Virus record (IMG/VR): IMGVR_UViG_3300037258_000113
Location: 1-39,075 of that record
Strand: one strand, 5' to 3'
Source: a virus
DNA: 39,075 nucleotides
The notes beneath the pieces were generated by a model, which did no database searches, was not told where the DNA came from, and saw only the letters and a list, made by a program, of their open reading frames with translations. Made by a program: the position numbers and the translations under genes. Shown one piece after another: positions 31,799-38,930 of the stretch (the stretch's first letter is position 1; each line of letters opens with the position of its first letter).

Positions 31799-32575
31799 CT
31801 ACTTCGAGGCCGTCGTGGCGGCGTCGATGCGCTTTCCGGCGATGTCCACCTCGTGCAGCACCACGCACGCGGGTGCCTTGATCTTGTCGCCGAGCGCGAT
31901 CATCGACTCGACAGCGACCTCGCACGCGAGGAACCGTCCGGCGCTGTCGTGCCCGTGGTAGCTCCGGGCGAGCCGCGGAGTGGCAGAGAAATGCAATCCG
32001 TTGCCGCAGTCGCGGGTGGGCTTCCAGTCCGGCGCGGTGACGGTCTCGCCGAGCGGGTACTTCATCCCGTGGTTGGACACGAGGTCGGCGTTGACGGCCT
32101 TATAGACGATGACGGTCCATCCCCGGTTTCCGGGCTTGAGTCCGTAGAACGCGGCCCACTCAGCGCCGCTGGCCTCGTTCAGGTCAGGAATGACGATGGG
32201 CACCCCGCCGGTGGTGGTGCCGTGATAACCGGGGTACTGCTGGACAGGGACCGCCGGCGTGGCCTCGACGCTGGCGGAGTCGTACGCCCTGACGCTGGCG
32301 GAGCCGTACGCCCTGACGCTGGCGGAGCCGTACGCCTCGACGCTGGCGGAGCCGTACGCCTCGACGCTGGCGGAGTCGTACGCCTCGACGCTGGCGGAGC
32401 CGGACGCCCTGACGCTGGCGGAGCCGGACGCCTCGACGCTGGCGGAGCCGGACGCCCTGACGCTGGCGGAGCCGGACGCCACGACGATGCGCCCGGCGTT
32501 GATGCAGAGATAGGTGTCGGCTTCGTCCTTGTGCGCGTCGTACTCGGCCTGGTTGCTGATGTCGATGTATTTCAC
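31799..32575 (-). CDS. Octapeptide-repeat protein with DUF7666-like domain
   Basis: 258 residues from GTG 32575 (AGGAG ten bases upstream). A ~34-residue N-terminal cap (YIDISNQAEYDAHKDEAD) precedes nine exact 8-residue repeats at 35-106 of the form GSASV(R/E)A(S/Y). The regular small-hydrophobic spacing predicts a beta-solenoid. Residues ~135-258 carry WTVIVYKAVNADLVSNHG, KPTRDCGNGLHFSATP and ARSYHG, the DUF7666-type domain with a Cys/His that could be catalytic. A binding or anti-host role is possible but not shown. Confidence 0.76.
   Translation of the reverse strand: MKYIDISNQAEYDAHKDEADTYLCINAGRIVVASGSASVRASGSASVEASGSASVRASGSASVEAYDSASVEAYGSASVEAYGSASVRAYGSASVRAYDSASVEATPAVPVQQYPGYHGTTTGGVPIVIPDLNEASGAEWAAFYGLKPGNRGWTVIVYKAVNADLVSNHGMKYPLGETVTAPDWKPTRDCGNGLHFSATPRLARSYHGHDSAGRFLACEVAVESMIALGDKIKAPACVVLHEVDIAGKRIDAATTASK
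32258..32473 (-). repeat. Nine tandem 24-bp repeats encoding the octapeptide solenoid
   Basis: 216 bp; each unit encodes one GSASVxAx octapeptide. Units alternate between RA and EA and between Ser and Tyr at the last residue. The DNA copies are nearly identical, so copy number is likely to vary by slippage. Confidence 0.9.
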
Positions 32576-32599
32576 GGCGGAATTACTCCTAGGAGATCG

Positions 32600-33220
32600 T
32601 TAAGAAGGAAAGTGCTCGGCACCGTGGAGCAGCTCGGCTTCGGCGCAGGCAAGCTGCACGTACTCGTGGTCGGCGAGCGGGACGACCGGCCACGCGACCT
32701 TGTCCAGTGCGCGCCGGTGCGGTTTCGGCATCGGGCACAGGGGATGGCCGAGCCAGTCGAGGCCCATGGCCATGAGCACGACAGCGTCGGCCTTGTTGTC
32801 GTTGCCCTCGGTGGCGTACAGCGGCCAGCGGCGCGCGACAGCGTCCACCACTGCGCCCTTCCCGGCGTTGCCCCGTCCGGTGGCGTACATCGCCCGCGAT
32901 GTCGGAGCGACGACGGCAACGGGAATGTGGCGCCCAGCGAGGCGGCTGTACAGGTCCCACCACAGCGCCGCCCGGTCAAACGCAGAAGGGCTGCTCCGCG
33001 AATACGCCGGTCCCTCCATGACCACCAGGTCAATGACCGCAGGAACCTGGGGAAGAAGCTGGATCACCTTGGCGCGGACGGCGCGCAGTCGCTGATGCCG
33101 TTCCGGATAGCCGTCCGTGCGGACACCGACGCTGCCGACCACCTCTGTCCAGCCAGCCGAGCTGGCGATGCCCGTCGCGGTGAGGCTCGGGTCAATACCC
33201 AGCACACGAGGCCCGGTCAT
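32600..33220 (-). CDS. RuvC-like Holliday junction resolvase
   Basis: 206 residues from ATG 33220, overlapping the upstream stop (ATGA). RNase H fold motifs: VLGIDPSLTATGIA with D10, DLVVMEGPAYS with E69, a basic GRGNAGKGAVVDAV helix, and GNDNKADAVVLMAMG with D141/D145. These match the acidic quartet of RuvC-type resolvases in actinophages. It cuts branched replication and recombination intermediates before packaging. Earlier in-frame codons (to 33310) overlap the previous gene and are not used. Confidence 0.88.
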   Translation of the reverse strand: MTGPRVLGIDPSLTATGIASSAGWTEVVGSVGVRTDGYPERHQRLRAVRAKVIQLLPQVPAVIDLVVMEGPAYSRSSPSAFDRAALWWDLYSRLAGRHIPVAVVAPTSRAMYATGRGNAGKGAVVDAVARRWPLYATEGNDNKADAVVLMAMGLDWLGHPLCPMPKPHRRALDKVAWPVVPLADHEYVQLACAEAELLHGAEHFPS

Positions 33221-33465
33221 GCCAACGCCTCGACAAGCCGGTTGAGATGCTTCTGACATGGCTGCCAGCACTCCCGGTCCGCTTCGCTGTTCCAGAACAC
33301 GCAGCCACATACAGCGCGCTCCCTCGTCGCGTCGGCCAGGACCATCAGGTCATCGGAGGGGAGCCGCGCGGGGTGGCTGGCGGTCCAGGCAGTGGCCATG
33401 TACGCGATCAGCGGCGTGCATCCGAGCCACGCGGTGAGCACGACGAGGACGATGAGGCGGATCAT
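33217..33465 (-). CDS. Small single-pass membrane protein
   Basis: 82 residues, ATG 33465 with GAGGAGGGG eight bases upstream. One N-terminal membrane segment (~3-25, LIVLVVLTAWLGCTPLIAYM), then a soluble part with CGCVFWNSEADRECWQPCQKH. Four Cys outside the membrane could bind metal. The LGC could mimic a lipobox, but the segment continues hydrophobic, so a transmembrane anchor is more likely. Unknown role. Confidence 0.68.
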   Translation of the reverse strand: MIRLIVLVVLTAWLGCTPLIAYMATAWTASHPARLPSDDLMVLADATRERAVCGCVFWNSEADRECWQPCQKHLNRLVEALA

Positions 33466-33527
33466 CACGCGCCCCTCCTCTCTGCCGTGGCGACGTCCCG
33501 GGCGCCCAGCGCCGCGGTGAAGCTCAC
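33465..33527 (-). CDS. Possible 20-residue coupling ORF
   Basis: GTG 33527 overlaps the upstream stop (GTGA) and its TGA overlaps the next ATG (TGATG); it encodes VSFTAALGARDVATAERRGA. It exactly bridges the 58-base gap between two genes and contains the SD of the next one. Either a miniprotein or a translational relay; chance is possible. Confidence 0.38.
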   Translation of the reverse strand: MSFTAALGARDVATAERRGA

Positions 33528-33964
33528 GCGGCTCGCCTCCCCGTCGTCCAGGTGAGCGCCACCCGGCCGGCGAACAGCTCATCCACCCAGGCATCGGGCG
33601 TCATGCCATCGAGCACCGCGTACACCGCCACCGGGAACCGCCGCTCGGCCGCCTGCGCGGTGCTCGACGCCCAGGGCTCGGCGAGTTTCGGTGCGGGAAG
33701 CTTGGGCGCTGCGCTCTCAGGTGCCGGGAGCCTGGCCGTGCCGGTGACCATGGCCAGTGCGGCGACAGCCACGCGTGCCTGCACATGCGCCGGCACCGTG
33801 CGGTGCCGCAAGCTGGACGGGATCGCGGCGAGCCAGTCAGCGACACTGTCTTCCTCGCCGCCATGCCGCGCATGACGCGGTGCAGGGCGGTCGATGAGGT
33901 AGGCCGCCGCGGCGAGGATGCCGCTGGTGACGACCAGAGCCCCGGTGATCGCGAGCCATGCCAT
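33524..33964 (-). CDS. Membrane-anchored small protein
   Basis: 146 residues, ATG 33964 with AAAGGGAT upstream. One membrane segment at 2-24 (AWLAITGALVVTSGILAAAAYL), a basic His-rich turn, then a soluble part with WLAAIPSSLRHRTVPAHVQARVAVAALAMV and a short PAPESAAPKLPAPKLAEP linker repeat. The C-terminus is AVLDGMTPDAWVDELFAGRVALTW. Context is DNA metabolism, but membrane anchoring suggests another role. Not recognised. Confidence 0.68.
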   Translation of the reverse strand: MAWLAITGALVVTSGILAAAAYLIDRPAPRHARHGGEEDSVADWLAAIPSSLRHRTVPAHVQARVAVAALAMVTGTARLPAPESAAPKLPAPKLAEPWASSTAQAAERRFPVAVYAVLDGMTPDAWVDELFAGRVALTWTTGRRAA

Positions 33965-33966
33965 GG

Positions 33967-34620
33967 TCACATCCCTTTCGCGAGCGGAAGCCGGGCACGC
34001 CACTGGGCTAGCTGCGCAGCCGGGTCGTAGTCGGAGTAGTAGAGCCGGGCGACCATGACGGCACCGGCGAACCGGTCACCGATCACGACGACAGCGCCGT
34101 GAGCAGGGCGCGTGTCGTCATGGACCGGCATGACCGTCAGGGCGCCCTGGCCCCCCGGCAGCGCCGCGTCCCGGAACCGGGCGAGGTAGTCAGGGAGGAT
34201 CCCGTGCTCGCGCTGCAAGGTCCGCGCCGGGTAGCGGAGCAGCTCACCGAGCGCGGGACGCCACGCCGGGTACTCCCCCGGCACCAGCGGGTACCGGTGC
34301 GTCCAGCCGACGACAACCTCGCCGTCCGCGTAGAACGCCAGGTCAGCGGACACCTGGCCGCGCAGGCGCCGGATGATCTCCCGGACGTCATCAGCGGCCA
34401 CCAGCGCGCATGCCGTGTCACCAGGGTCACGGTCACACGGCACCATCGCGCAGCCGATCGTGTGGGTGTCGGTCGCGACGGCGAGCAGCGCCCCGGCGGC
34501 GTCCAGCTCCAGGCGGACGGCACCGAGCTGCGGCAGCACCTTGTTGGCCGCGGCATGCGGGAGGACGGCGCGCAGCGCCCACGCCAGGTCACGGGCATCA
34601 CACGACACATGCACGGTCAC
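33967..34620 (-). CDS. DnaN-like clamp-domain protein (second of two)
   Basis: 217 residues from GTG 34620, overlapping the upstream stop (GTGA), with GAGGTGG five bases before it. The N-terminal half matches a clamp domain: DLAWALRAVLPHAAANKVLPQLGAVRLELD in pieces, LLAVATDTHTIGCAMV, then DDVREIIRRLRGQVSADLAFY. The end, AVVVIGDRFAGAVMVARL, parallels the last clamp strands. At ~217 residues it has room for about two of the three clamp domains. It differs strongly from the protein at 24545-25435. Confidence 0.66.
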   Translation of the reverse strand: MTVHVSCDARDLAWALRAVLPHAAANKVLPQLGAVRLELDAAGALLAVATDTHTIGCAMVPCDRDPGDTACALVAADDVREIIRRLRGQVSADLAFYADGEVVVGWTHRYPLVPGEYPAWRPALGELLRYPARTLQREHGILPDYLARFRDAALPGGQGALTVMPVHDDTRPAHGAVVVIGDRFAGAVMVARLYYSDYDPAAQLAQWRARLPLAKGM

Positions 34621-35003
34621 CGGGACCACCTCGCGACAACCTCGTCAGCGGCACGGGCGACATGGGCGGGGAACTCGTGGCCGATGATCAGCGAGCAGGC
34701 GAAAGCAGTGCCGCGGTGAAGTGCCCAGCAGGACGGCTCACCGTCCGGCGGTGGCTCGGGCACCTTCCACGTCCACGCCCTGCCGCCGCTGCGGTGCCGC
34801 GAGCACGCCCCACGCGACGCGGCACCGTCGAGGACGCGGAAGACCTCGCGGTCGTAGGTGCCGGTGGCGCGGGCGATGGCCCGCGCGGTCGCGCCACCCG
34901 GATGCTGCCGCAGGTAATCCAGCGCAGCCTCAAGAACCGATGCGACGGTGGCCAGCGCGGTCGCGGTCGTCGCAGTGGTCTCGATGCGGCCGCCCTCAGC
35001 CAC
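34617..35003 (-). CDS. Winged-helix DNA-binding-like protein
   Basis: 128 residues from GTG 35003; GGTGA five bases upstream decides this over the GTG at 35012. Residues ~22-75 look like a winged helix: ALDYLRQHPGGATARAIARATG, then DREVFRVLDGAASRG and a short wing (GRAWTWKV). The C-terminal half has CWALHRGTAFACSLI and GHEFPAHVARAADEVV, a pattern of its own. Regulation of early genes is possible. Confidence 0.7.
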   Translation of the reverse strand: MAEGGRIETTATTATALATVASVLEAALDYLRQHPGGATARAIARATGTYDREVFRVLDGAASRGACSRHRSGGRAWTWKVPEPPPDGEPSCWALHRGTAFACSLIIGHEFPAHVARAADEVVARWSR

Positions 35004-35973
35004 GGGGCTCACCGGCCCGCGCGTCGATCTCCGCCAGCACGCGGGCGCTGCTGGCGGAGATCGACGCCGCAGCCCTCTCCACGCGCTCGACGGCCTGCTG
35101 AAGCTCATCCAGGTGGATGGCATCACCGGGACGTGCCCGCAGCTCGGCCAGCTCGCTCGCGACCTGGTCATAGTCGGCCAGGTCGGCGCGTGCCGACGAG
35201 TAGGCGACGCTTCCGGCCACGGCCGCCAGGCCGTCACGGAGCGGCAGGCGGTCACGGAGCGGCGCCAGGCGGCGGCGGTCGCACGCAGCCACGTCCTGGC
35301 AGTAGTACTCGGCCACCACAGGGCCGCCGGCCACCGCCGGCCGGAACAGGATCTTCTCGCCGGGCTCGCCCGTGACGTGGCACACCTGGCACTCCGGGCC
35401 GGTCACTGTGCGCGGCGCCATGGTGGTGGCCTGGATCAGGGCGTCCAGCGCGTCCGGCACCGGGACCGGCCGCGCGACGGCCGCCAGGCCGCCGATCCGG
35501 TTCGCCGGGATCGCCAGCGGATCGACACCGGCAGCCACGTCCGCGAAGTCCGCGAACGGCGGCAACGCGGCGTCGATGTTCTCGATCGCGTCGAGGACAC
35601 CCAGGTCCTCCGGCTGTACCTCGCCGGCGGCCGGCTCCGGCGAGGCGCCGGCCACCCCCGCGCACTGCCCGCACACGTCGCCAGCCGTCCGGGGACCGGC
35701 GTGCAGCGTGCCGCACAGCTCGCACACCCACGCCTCCGGGACCCCGGCCTGCTGAGCGACCCCGGCGTCCATCGCCGCCGCCACCACGCGCCGCCGCTCG
35801 GCCGCGGCCGCCCGGAAGTGCACGCGGACCGCCCGCAGCACCCTCATCGCCTCGCGGGCCATGTCGTCCGTCCCGATCTCGATCACGCCCGCGTCGATGT
35901 GGACGTAGGCGTGGCCGTAGCCGTCGTACGTCAGCTCCACGCCAGGCGGCGTGCTGGCCTTCGCGGCGGTCAC
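34996..35973 (-). CDS. Early protein with two Zn ribbons
   Basis: 325 residues from GTG 35973, overlapping the upstream stop (GTGA). An N-terminal domain (VELTYDGYGHAYVHIDAGVIEIG, DDMAREAMRVLRAVRVHF) precedes CELCGTLHAG ... DVCGQCAG (~82-106), an acidic Pro/Ala stretch, a second Cys set (CQVCHVTGEPGEKI ... YYCQDVAACDRR at ~195-240) and a C-terminal coiled coil (AVERVERAAASISASSARV). It is a modular scaffold-like protein. Not recognised as a named family. Confidence 0.7.
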   Translation of the reverse strand: MTAAKASTPPGVELTYDGYGHAYVHIDAGVIEIGTDDMAREAMRVLRAVRVHFRAAAAERRRVVAAAMDAGVAQQAGVPEAWVCELCGTLHAGPRTAGDVCGQCAGVAGASPEPAAGEVQPEDLGVLDAIENIDAALPPFADFADVAAGVDPLAIPANRIGGLAAVARPVPVPDALDALIQATTMAPRTVTGPECQVCHVTGEPGEKILFRPAVAGGPVVAEYYCQDVAACDRRRLAPLRDRLPLRDGLAAVAGSVAYSSARADLADYDQVASELAELRARPGDAIHLDELQQAVERVERAAASISASSARVLAEIDARAGEPRG

Positions 35974-36260
35974 CGGGCACCCGCGCTCTCCGCCACCAGG
36001 GACGGGGCCAGCGGGGCATGGTGCGGCGCGGACGGCAGGAGCCGCACCCGCCGGCACTCCCGCGCGGCGCTCGCCGCGGTTATCTGGTCGCTGGCCATAT
36101 CACGAGCGATGCCGTGCTCGCCGTGCGTCAGGCACCGGGTCCGCTTCCAGCCCTTGACGTGGTAGTCGATGACCTCGATGACGTGCTGCCCGTCGTCCTT
36201 CGGGCCGATGCCCCGGATCGTGACGGTCTGAGTGGTGCCGGTCGGCGGCTGGTCGGGCAT
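35970..36260 (-). CDS. Small early protein, unknown
   Basis: 96 residues, ATG 36260 with GAGGAG seven bases upstream. A strand-rich core (TVTIRGIGPKDDGQHVIEVIDYHVKGW) precedes RCLTHGEHGIARDMASDQITAA, with one Cys and two His. The C-terminal third is Pro/Ala-rich. It follows a hairpin and begins the next run of overlapping genes. Function unknown. Confidence 0.66.
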   Translation of the reverse strand: MPDQPPTGTTQTVTIRGIGPKDDGQHVIEVIDYHVKGWKRTRCLTHGEHGIARDMASDQITAASAARECRRVRLLPSAPHHAPLAPSLVAESAGAR

Positions 36261-36294
36261 GTCATGCTCCTCAGCTATGGTGGGGTTGCTCCTC

Positions 36295-36327
36295 GCCCCG
36301 CCACCCGCTTGCACCGGGAGGCGGGGC
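36295..36327 (-). terminator. Hairpin between early genes
   Basis: GCCCCGCC (36295-36302) pairs with GGCGGGGC (36320-36327); inside it CCCG/CGGG (36304-36307/36314-36317) can extend the helix. No U-tract follows leftward. It is a candidate attenuator between the regulatory genes and the main early operon, where antitermination could act. Confidence 0.55.
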
Positions 36328-36332
36328 AACTT

Positions 36333-36566
36333 TCATGTCAGGGGGGCGTCGCCCGTGGCGACGTCCCGGGCGCGCAGCTCGGCGCGGTACCGCTGGATCG
36401 TCCGCTCGGTGACCCGCAGGCGCGCCGCGGCCTGCGCGACGGTGAGCCCGGGTCCGCTGATGTAGAGGTAGTCCTCGATGCGGCCCTGACGTGCGCTGCG
36501 CTGCATATCGCGCCTGATCGCGGCTCCGCGCTGGCAGTCCGCGCGGCTGAGCACGTGGGGGCTCAC
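36333..36566 (-). CDS. Small helix-turn-helix protein
   Basis: 77 residues from GTG 36566, overlapping the upstream stop (GTGA). Residues ~28-70 form an HTH: RIEDYLYISGPGLTVAQAAARLRVTERTIQRYRAELRARD, read here in two pieces around LTVAQAAARLRVTERT. The recognition helix is ERTIQRYRAEL. It may be an early regulator or an excisionase-like factor; the window has no other excisionase candidate. Confidence 0.75.
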   Translation of the reverse strand: MSPHVLSRADCQRGAAIRRDMQRSARQGRIEDYLYISGPGLTVAQAAARLRVTERTIQRYRAELRARDVATGDAPLT

Positions 36567-36811
36567 TGGAGCTGTCCCCGCCGTGCGGCGACGCTGCGGG
36601 CCGCCATCCGCTGGTAGTGGGCCTTCCGCGCGGACTCGGCCGCGTCGGCGAGCTGCGCCGGCGTGGCACCGGGGCCAAGCCGCTCGACGGCGAGGTTGAG
36701 GAAGCGCTGCTCGGCGGCGGCGCGTGCGGCGTCGGTGCGGGCGCTTCGGTCGGCGGTGCGTGCCCACGATTCGTGGGCCGCGAGGCGTGCCTGTGCCGTG
36801 GTGGTGCTCAT
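36563..36811 (-). CDS. Small helical early protein
   Basis: 82 residues, ATG 36811 overlapping the upstream stop (ATGA). All-helical, Ala/Arg-rich: ARLAAHESWARTADRSART, EQRFLNLAVERLGPGATPAQLADAAESARKA. The GPGATPAQLADAAESARKAHY end recurs in actinophage early genes. Co-transcribed with the Cro-like gene. Function unknown. Confidence 0.72.
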   Translation of the reverse strand: MSTTTAQARLAAHESWARTADRSARTDAARAAAEQRFLNLAVERLGPGATPAQLADAAESARKAHYQRMAARSVAARRGQLQ

Positions 36812-37047
36812 GCCTGCACCGGGTCGAGCGCGGGGGTGGTGTCGGGCGCCGGGTAGGTGACGGCGGCGAGCTTGACGCCGAGTTCGTCGGCGAGCTTGAC
36901 GGTGACCTTGATGTCGGGCTGCCGGGTGCCGTGCTCGATCTGGCTGAGGTAGGCAGCGGAGATGCCCGCACGCGCGGCGAGCGCGTCCTGGCGGATGCCC
37001 CTGCCCGTGCGGAGGGCCTGGAGGGCTGTTCCGTTGGTGCGTAGCAT
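36808..37047 (-). CDS. Cro-like XRE-family HTH regulator
   Basis: 79 residues. XRE HTH at ~8-62: LQALRTGRGIRQDALAARAG, ISAAYLSQIEHGTRQPDIKV and the following helix LADELGV. First gene of the leftward operon, divergent from the repressor. No SD precedes the ATG, and a possible -10 (TAGCGT) is about seven bases before it, so the mRNA may be leaderless. It probably represses the divergent promoter and favours lytic growth (inference from position). Confidence 0.83.
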   Translation of the reverse strand: MLRTNGTALQALRTGRGIRQDALAARAGISAAYLSQIEHGTRQPDIKVTVKLADELGVKLAAVTYPAPDTTPALDPVQA

Positions 37048-37192
37048 GCAGGTAACGCTAGCTAACCCAAGCTAACTATGCAAGTAACTCAAGCTAACTC
37101 GCGAAATATCGGCCCACGAAGTCGCGTTACCTTGAGTAGCCGCATGTCAGCGCGGAGTTGACTTAGCTTGAGTTAGCTGCATGATGTGAGGC
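37048..37192. promoter_or_regulatory. Divergent immunity control region with repeated operator-like sites
   Basis: Four related 15-mers: GCTAACCCAAGCTAAC (37061-37076), GTAACTCAAGCTAAC (37084-37098), GTTACCTTGAGTAGC (37126-37140) and TTAGCTTGAGTTAGC (37163-37177); the last two are inverted relative to the first two. Leftward promoter: TTGCAT (37083-37078), 17 bases, TAGCGT (37060-37055). Rightward promoter: TTGACT (37158-37163), 16 bases, CATGAT (37180-37185). Start points would fall on or next to the ATGs, making both mRNAs leaderless. Sites overlap both promoters, as in a lambda-like switch. A looser copy lies at about 37787-37802. Confidence 0.75.
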
Positions 37193-37540
37193 ATGGCCAC
37201 CGACTCCCTCATCGGGACCAAGATCCGCAAGCGCCGCGAAGCTCTCGGCCTCACGCAGAAGCAGCTCGCTGAGCGCCTGAATGTGCATTGGTCGAGCGTC
37301 CTGAACTGGGAAAAAGGACGCCATCTGCCTGCACGCCATGTCGGCGCCATCGAATCCGTGCTCGGCGTCTCCCTGGACGGGGGAGAGCTACCGCCGCCGA
37401 TCAGCGAGGAAAATCAGGCACTCCTGCGCAAAGACCTTGGTGAGAAGAGGTTCGCGGAGGTCATGGCTTTCCTGGCACAGCGCGCAGATGACGATCGTGC
37501 GCGGGCTCAGGCGCGGGCTGAGTCTGAGGCTGCTGGATAG
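37193..37540 (+). CDS. Phage repressor, XRE-family
   Basis: 115 residues. XRE HTH at ~7-60: IRKRREALGLTQKQLAERLN, WSSVLNWEKGRHLPARH, then the helix AIESVLGVSL. The C-terminal half is a charged helix (KDLGEKRFAEVMAFLAQRADDDRARAQARAE) that could dimerise; there is no LexA-type protease domain. The ATG follows a probable promoter by only seven bases, with no SD, as for leaderless actinobacterial mRNAs. The only rightward phage gene, it probably maintains lysogeny. Confidence 0.83.
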   Translation: MATDSLIGTKIRKRREALGLTQKQLAERLNVHWSSVLNWEKGRHLPARHVGAIESVLGVSLDGGELPPPISEENQALLRKDLGEKRFAEVMAFLAQRADDDRARAQARAESEAAG

Positions 37541-37736
37541 CGTCGGACAGCGCCCGGCCGAGTGTCACCACATCCTGGACGTGCGTGGCCTGGATCGCGC
37601 CGGCGATCGTGCCGCCCACTGCCAGCGCGGCCACGACGACGACCAGGCGCATGGGCAGCAGCCACCATCCGGTGAGCGCCACGATCCAGGCCAGCGGCGC
37701 CGAGCGGCTGAGAATGGCGATCATGACGGCATTCAC
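37461..37736 (-). CDS. Small membrane protein overlapping the repressor gene tail
   Basis: 91 residues from GTG 37736 with AGGAAAGAG upstream. Two membrane segments (~13-28 and ~30-48; PLAWIVALTGWWLLPMRLVVVVAALAVGGTIAG in pieces), then a soluble Gln/Pro-rich tail. The last 27 codons overlap the repressor's 3' end in antisense, so transcription of one may interfere with the other. Between integrase and repressor, a lysogeny-expressed exclusion protein is plausible, but this is position only. Confidence 0.65.
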   Translation of the reverse strand: MNAVMIAILSRSAPLAWIVALTGWWLLPMRLVVVVAALAVGGTIAGAIQATHVQDVVTLGRALSDAIQQPQTQPAPEPAHDRHLRAVPGKP

Positions 37737-37931
37737 TGCGATCTCTTTCCTGCCATAAAGTTACCGACGCGTAAGCGGAACGGAATGCAAGTTACGTCAA
37801 GCACAAAGCGAAACGCAAGGAAATGATCTCGTATCAGCCACAAATGTCCAGGTCAACGCATGCTAAACCGGGTCACCTGCGGACAGCTCGGTCATCACAT
37901 GGCCACGAGTGACCCGCTCCGGCTCAGGCAC
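37737..37931. other. 195-bp gap between membrane protein and integrase
   Basis: No gene seen. The part 37737-37865 is the most AT-rich stretch here and should hold the promoter for the gene ending at 37461. It includes GCAAGTTACGTCAAGC (37787-37802), a loose match to the immunity operators, and an inverted repeat CGGGTCAC/GTGACCCG (37869-37876/37909-37916). No att core or tRNA copy is visible. Confidence 0.45.
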
Positions 37932-38900
37932 CTACAGCCGGTCGCGCGGGCTGAAGGACCGGTGCGCCTTCCGCGCGCGCTCATCGGCCAGGTCCTCCGC
38001 ATACATCGTGATCATGGCCCTGGTCTTCCATCCCGCGACGCGCATCCCATCGGACTCGGAGCCCCCCGCAGACAACCAGTCGTGCGCGAAGCCACGCCGG
38101 AACCAGTGCGGGCCGAGCCGCTCCGGGAGCTTTGCCCACTTGCCGCGGCGGCGCACCATGGCCTGCACGCCGCTCTTGCCGAAGTGATCGGTCTTGCGTC
38201 CCGCGAGCCCGAGCCACAGCCACTCGCTCTCGGCTTCCGGATGCCGGCTGCGGAGGCGCAGGTACCTGTCCATGCTTGCGGCGGAGTGACGGCCGAGCGG
38301 GATCAGGTGCTCGTCACCGCCTTTCAAGATGACCTTGATGTGACGGTTGTACCGGTCGGCGAGCTTCACGTCGACAAGCAGCATGTCGGCGACACCGCTG
38401 ACGCGCACGCCGGTGTCGATGAGGATGTCGAGGATGGCCTGATCACGTTTCTGCTCGAAGACCGTCAGCCTGCGCTCTCCGTACACCGGGGTGCCCTGGC
38501 AGGTGCGCAGGAGCGCCGCCTGGTCCTGCGCCGACAGGATGGGCTTGATCTTGCGGACCACGACCGGCTCTTTGACGCCGGCCATCGGGTCTGGCGTGGT
38601 GCGCTCCCCTTCCTTGATGAGCCATTTGAACAGCACGCGGAGATTGCGCCAGTGCTGGTGCGCGGAAACCGCGCTCGTGCGCTTCACCTCAGAGAGCAGG
38701 AACGCCCGCAGGTCGTCGGAGCCGATCCCGTCGGCGTCCTGCGGCCGTTCCTTCCGGACAAGCCAGTCGGTGAGCTGACGCCCGGTGCGCATGTAGACAG
38801 CAATCGTGTTCTCGGAGAGCTGGTCCTCGACAAGCCTCAGCTCCCAGGAAGGGAGCAGGCTGGCGACGGACCGGGGCTGACGTGCGGACTTGCGAGTCAT
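37932..38900 (-). CDS. Tyrosine site-specific integrase
   Basis: 322 residues from ATG 38900, chosen because GGAAG lies six bases upstream; an ATG 21 codons earlier lacks an SD. N-terminal SAM-like core-binding domain (~10-110: LSENTIAVYMRTGRQLTDWLV). Catalytic domain: Arg in DTGVRVSGVADM, Lys in VILKGGDEHLIPLG, HWFRRGFAHDWL for H-x-x-R, GW as the second His/Trp site, and Tyr in MITMYAEDLADER. It catalyses integration and, with a partner, excision. It is transcribed away from the adjacent tRNA-Ala gene. Confidence 0.93.
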   Translation of the reverse strand: MTRKSARQPRSVASLLPSWELRLVEDQLSENTIAVYMRTGRQLTDWLVRKERPQDADGIGSDDLRAFLLSEVKRTSAVSAHQHWRNLRVLFKWLIKEGERTTPDPMAGVKEPVVVRKIKPILSAQDQAALLRTCQGTPVYGERRLTVFEQKRDQAILDILIDTGVRVSGVADMLLVDVKLADRYNRHIKVILKGGDEHLIPLGRHSAASMDRYLRLRSRHPEAESEWLWLGLAGRKTDHFGKSGVQAMVRRRGKWAKLPERLGPHWFRRGFAHDWLSAGGSESDGMRVAGWKTRAMITMYAEDLADERARKAHRSFSPRDRL

Positions 38901-38930
38901 GATGTCTTCCAACCCTGTGCGATGACTGGC

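Noticed and set aside
32258-32473. Regular 24-bp repeats resembling a CRISPR array
   Set aside because: No spacers; the units are contiguous and in frame, encoding an octapeptide repeat.
31601-33256. 551-codon rightward open frame
   Set aside because: It is the complement of the octapeptide-repeat, resolvase and neighbouring genes; composition is Arg/Gly/Val-rich with no family pattern, typical of antisense frames in GC-rich DNA.
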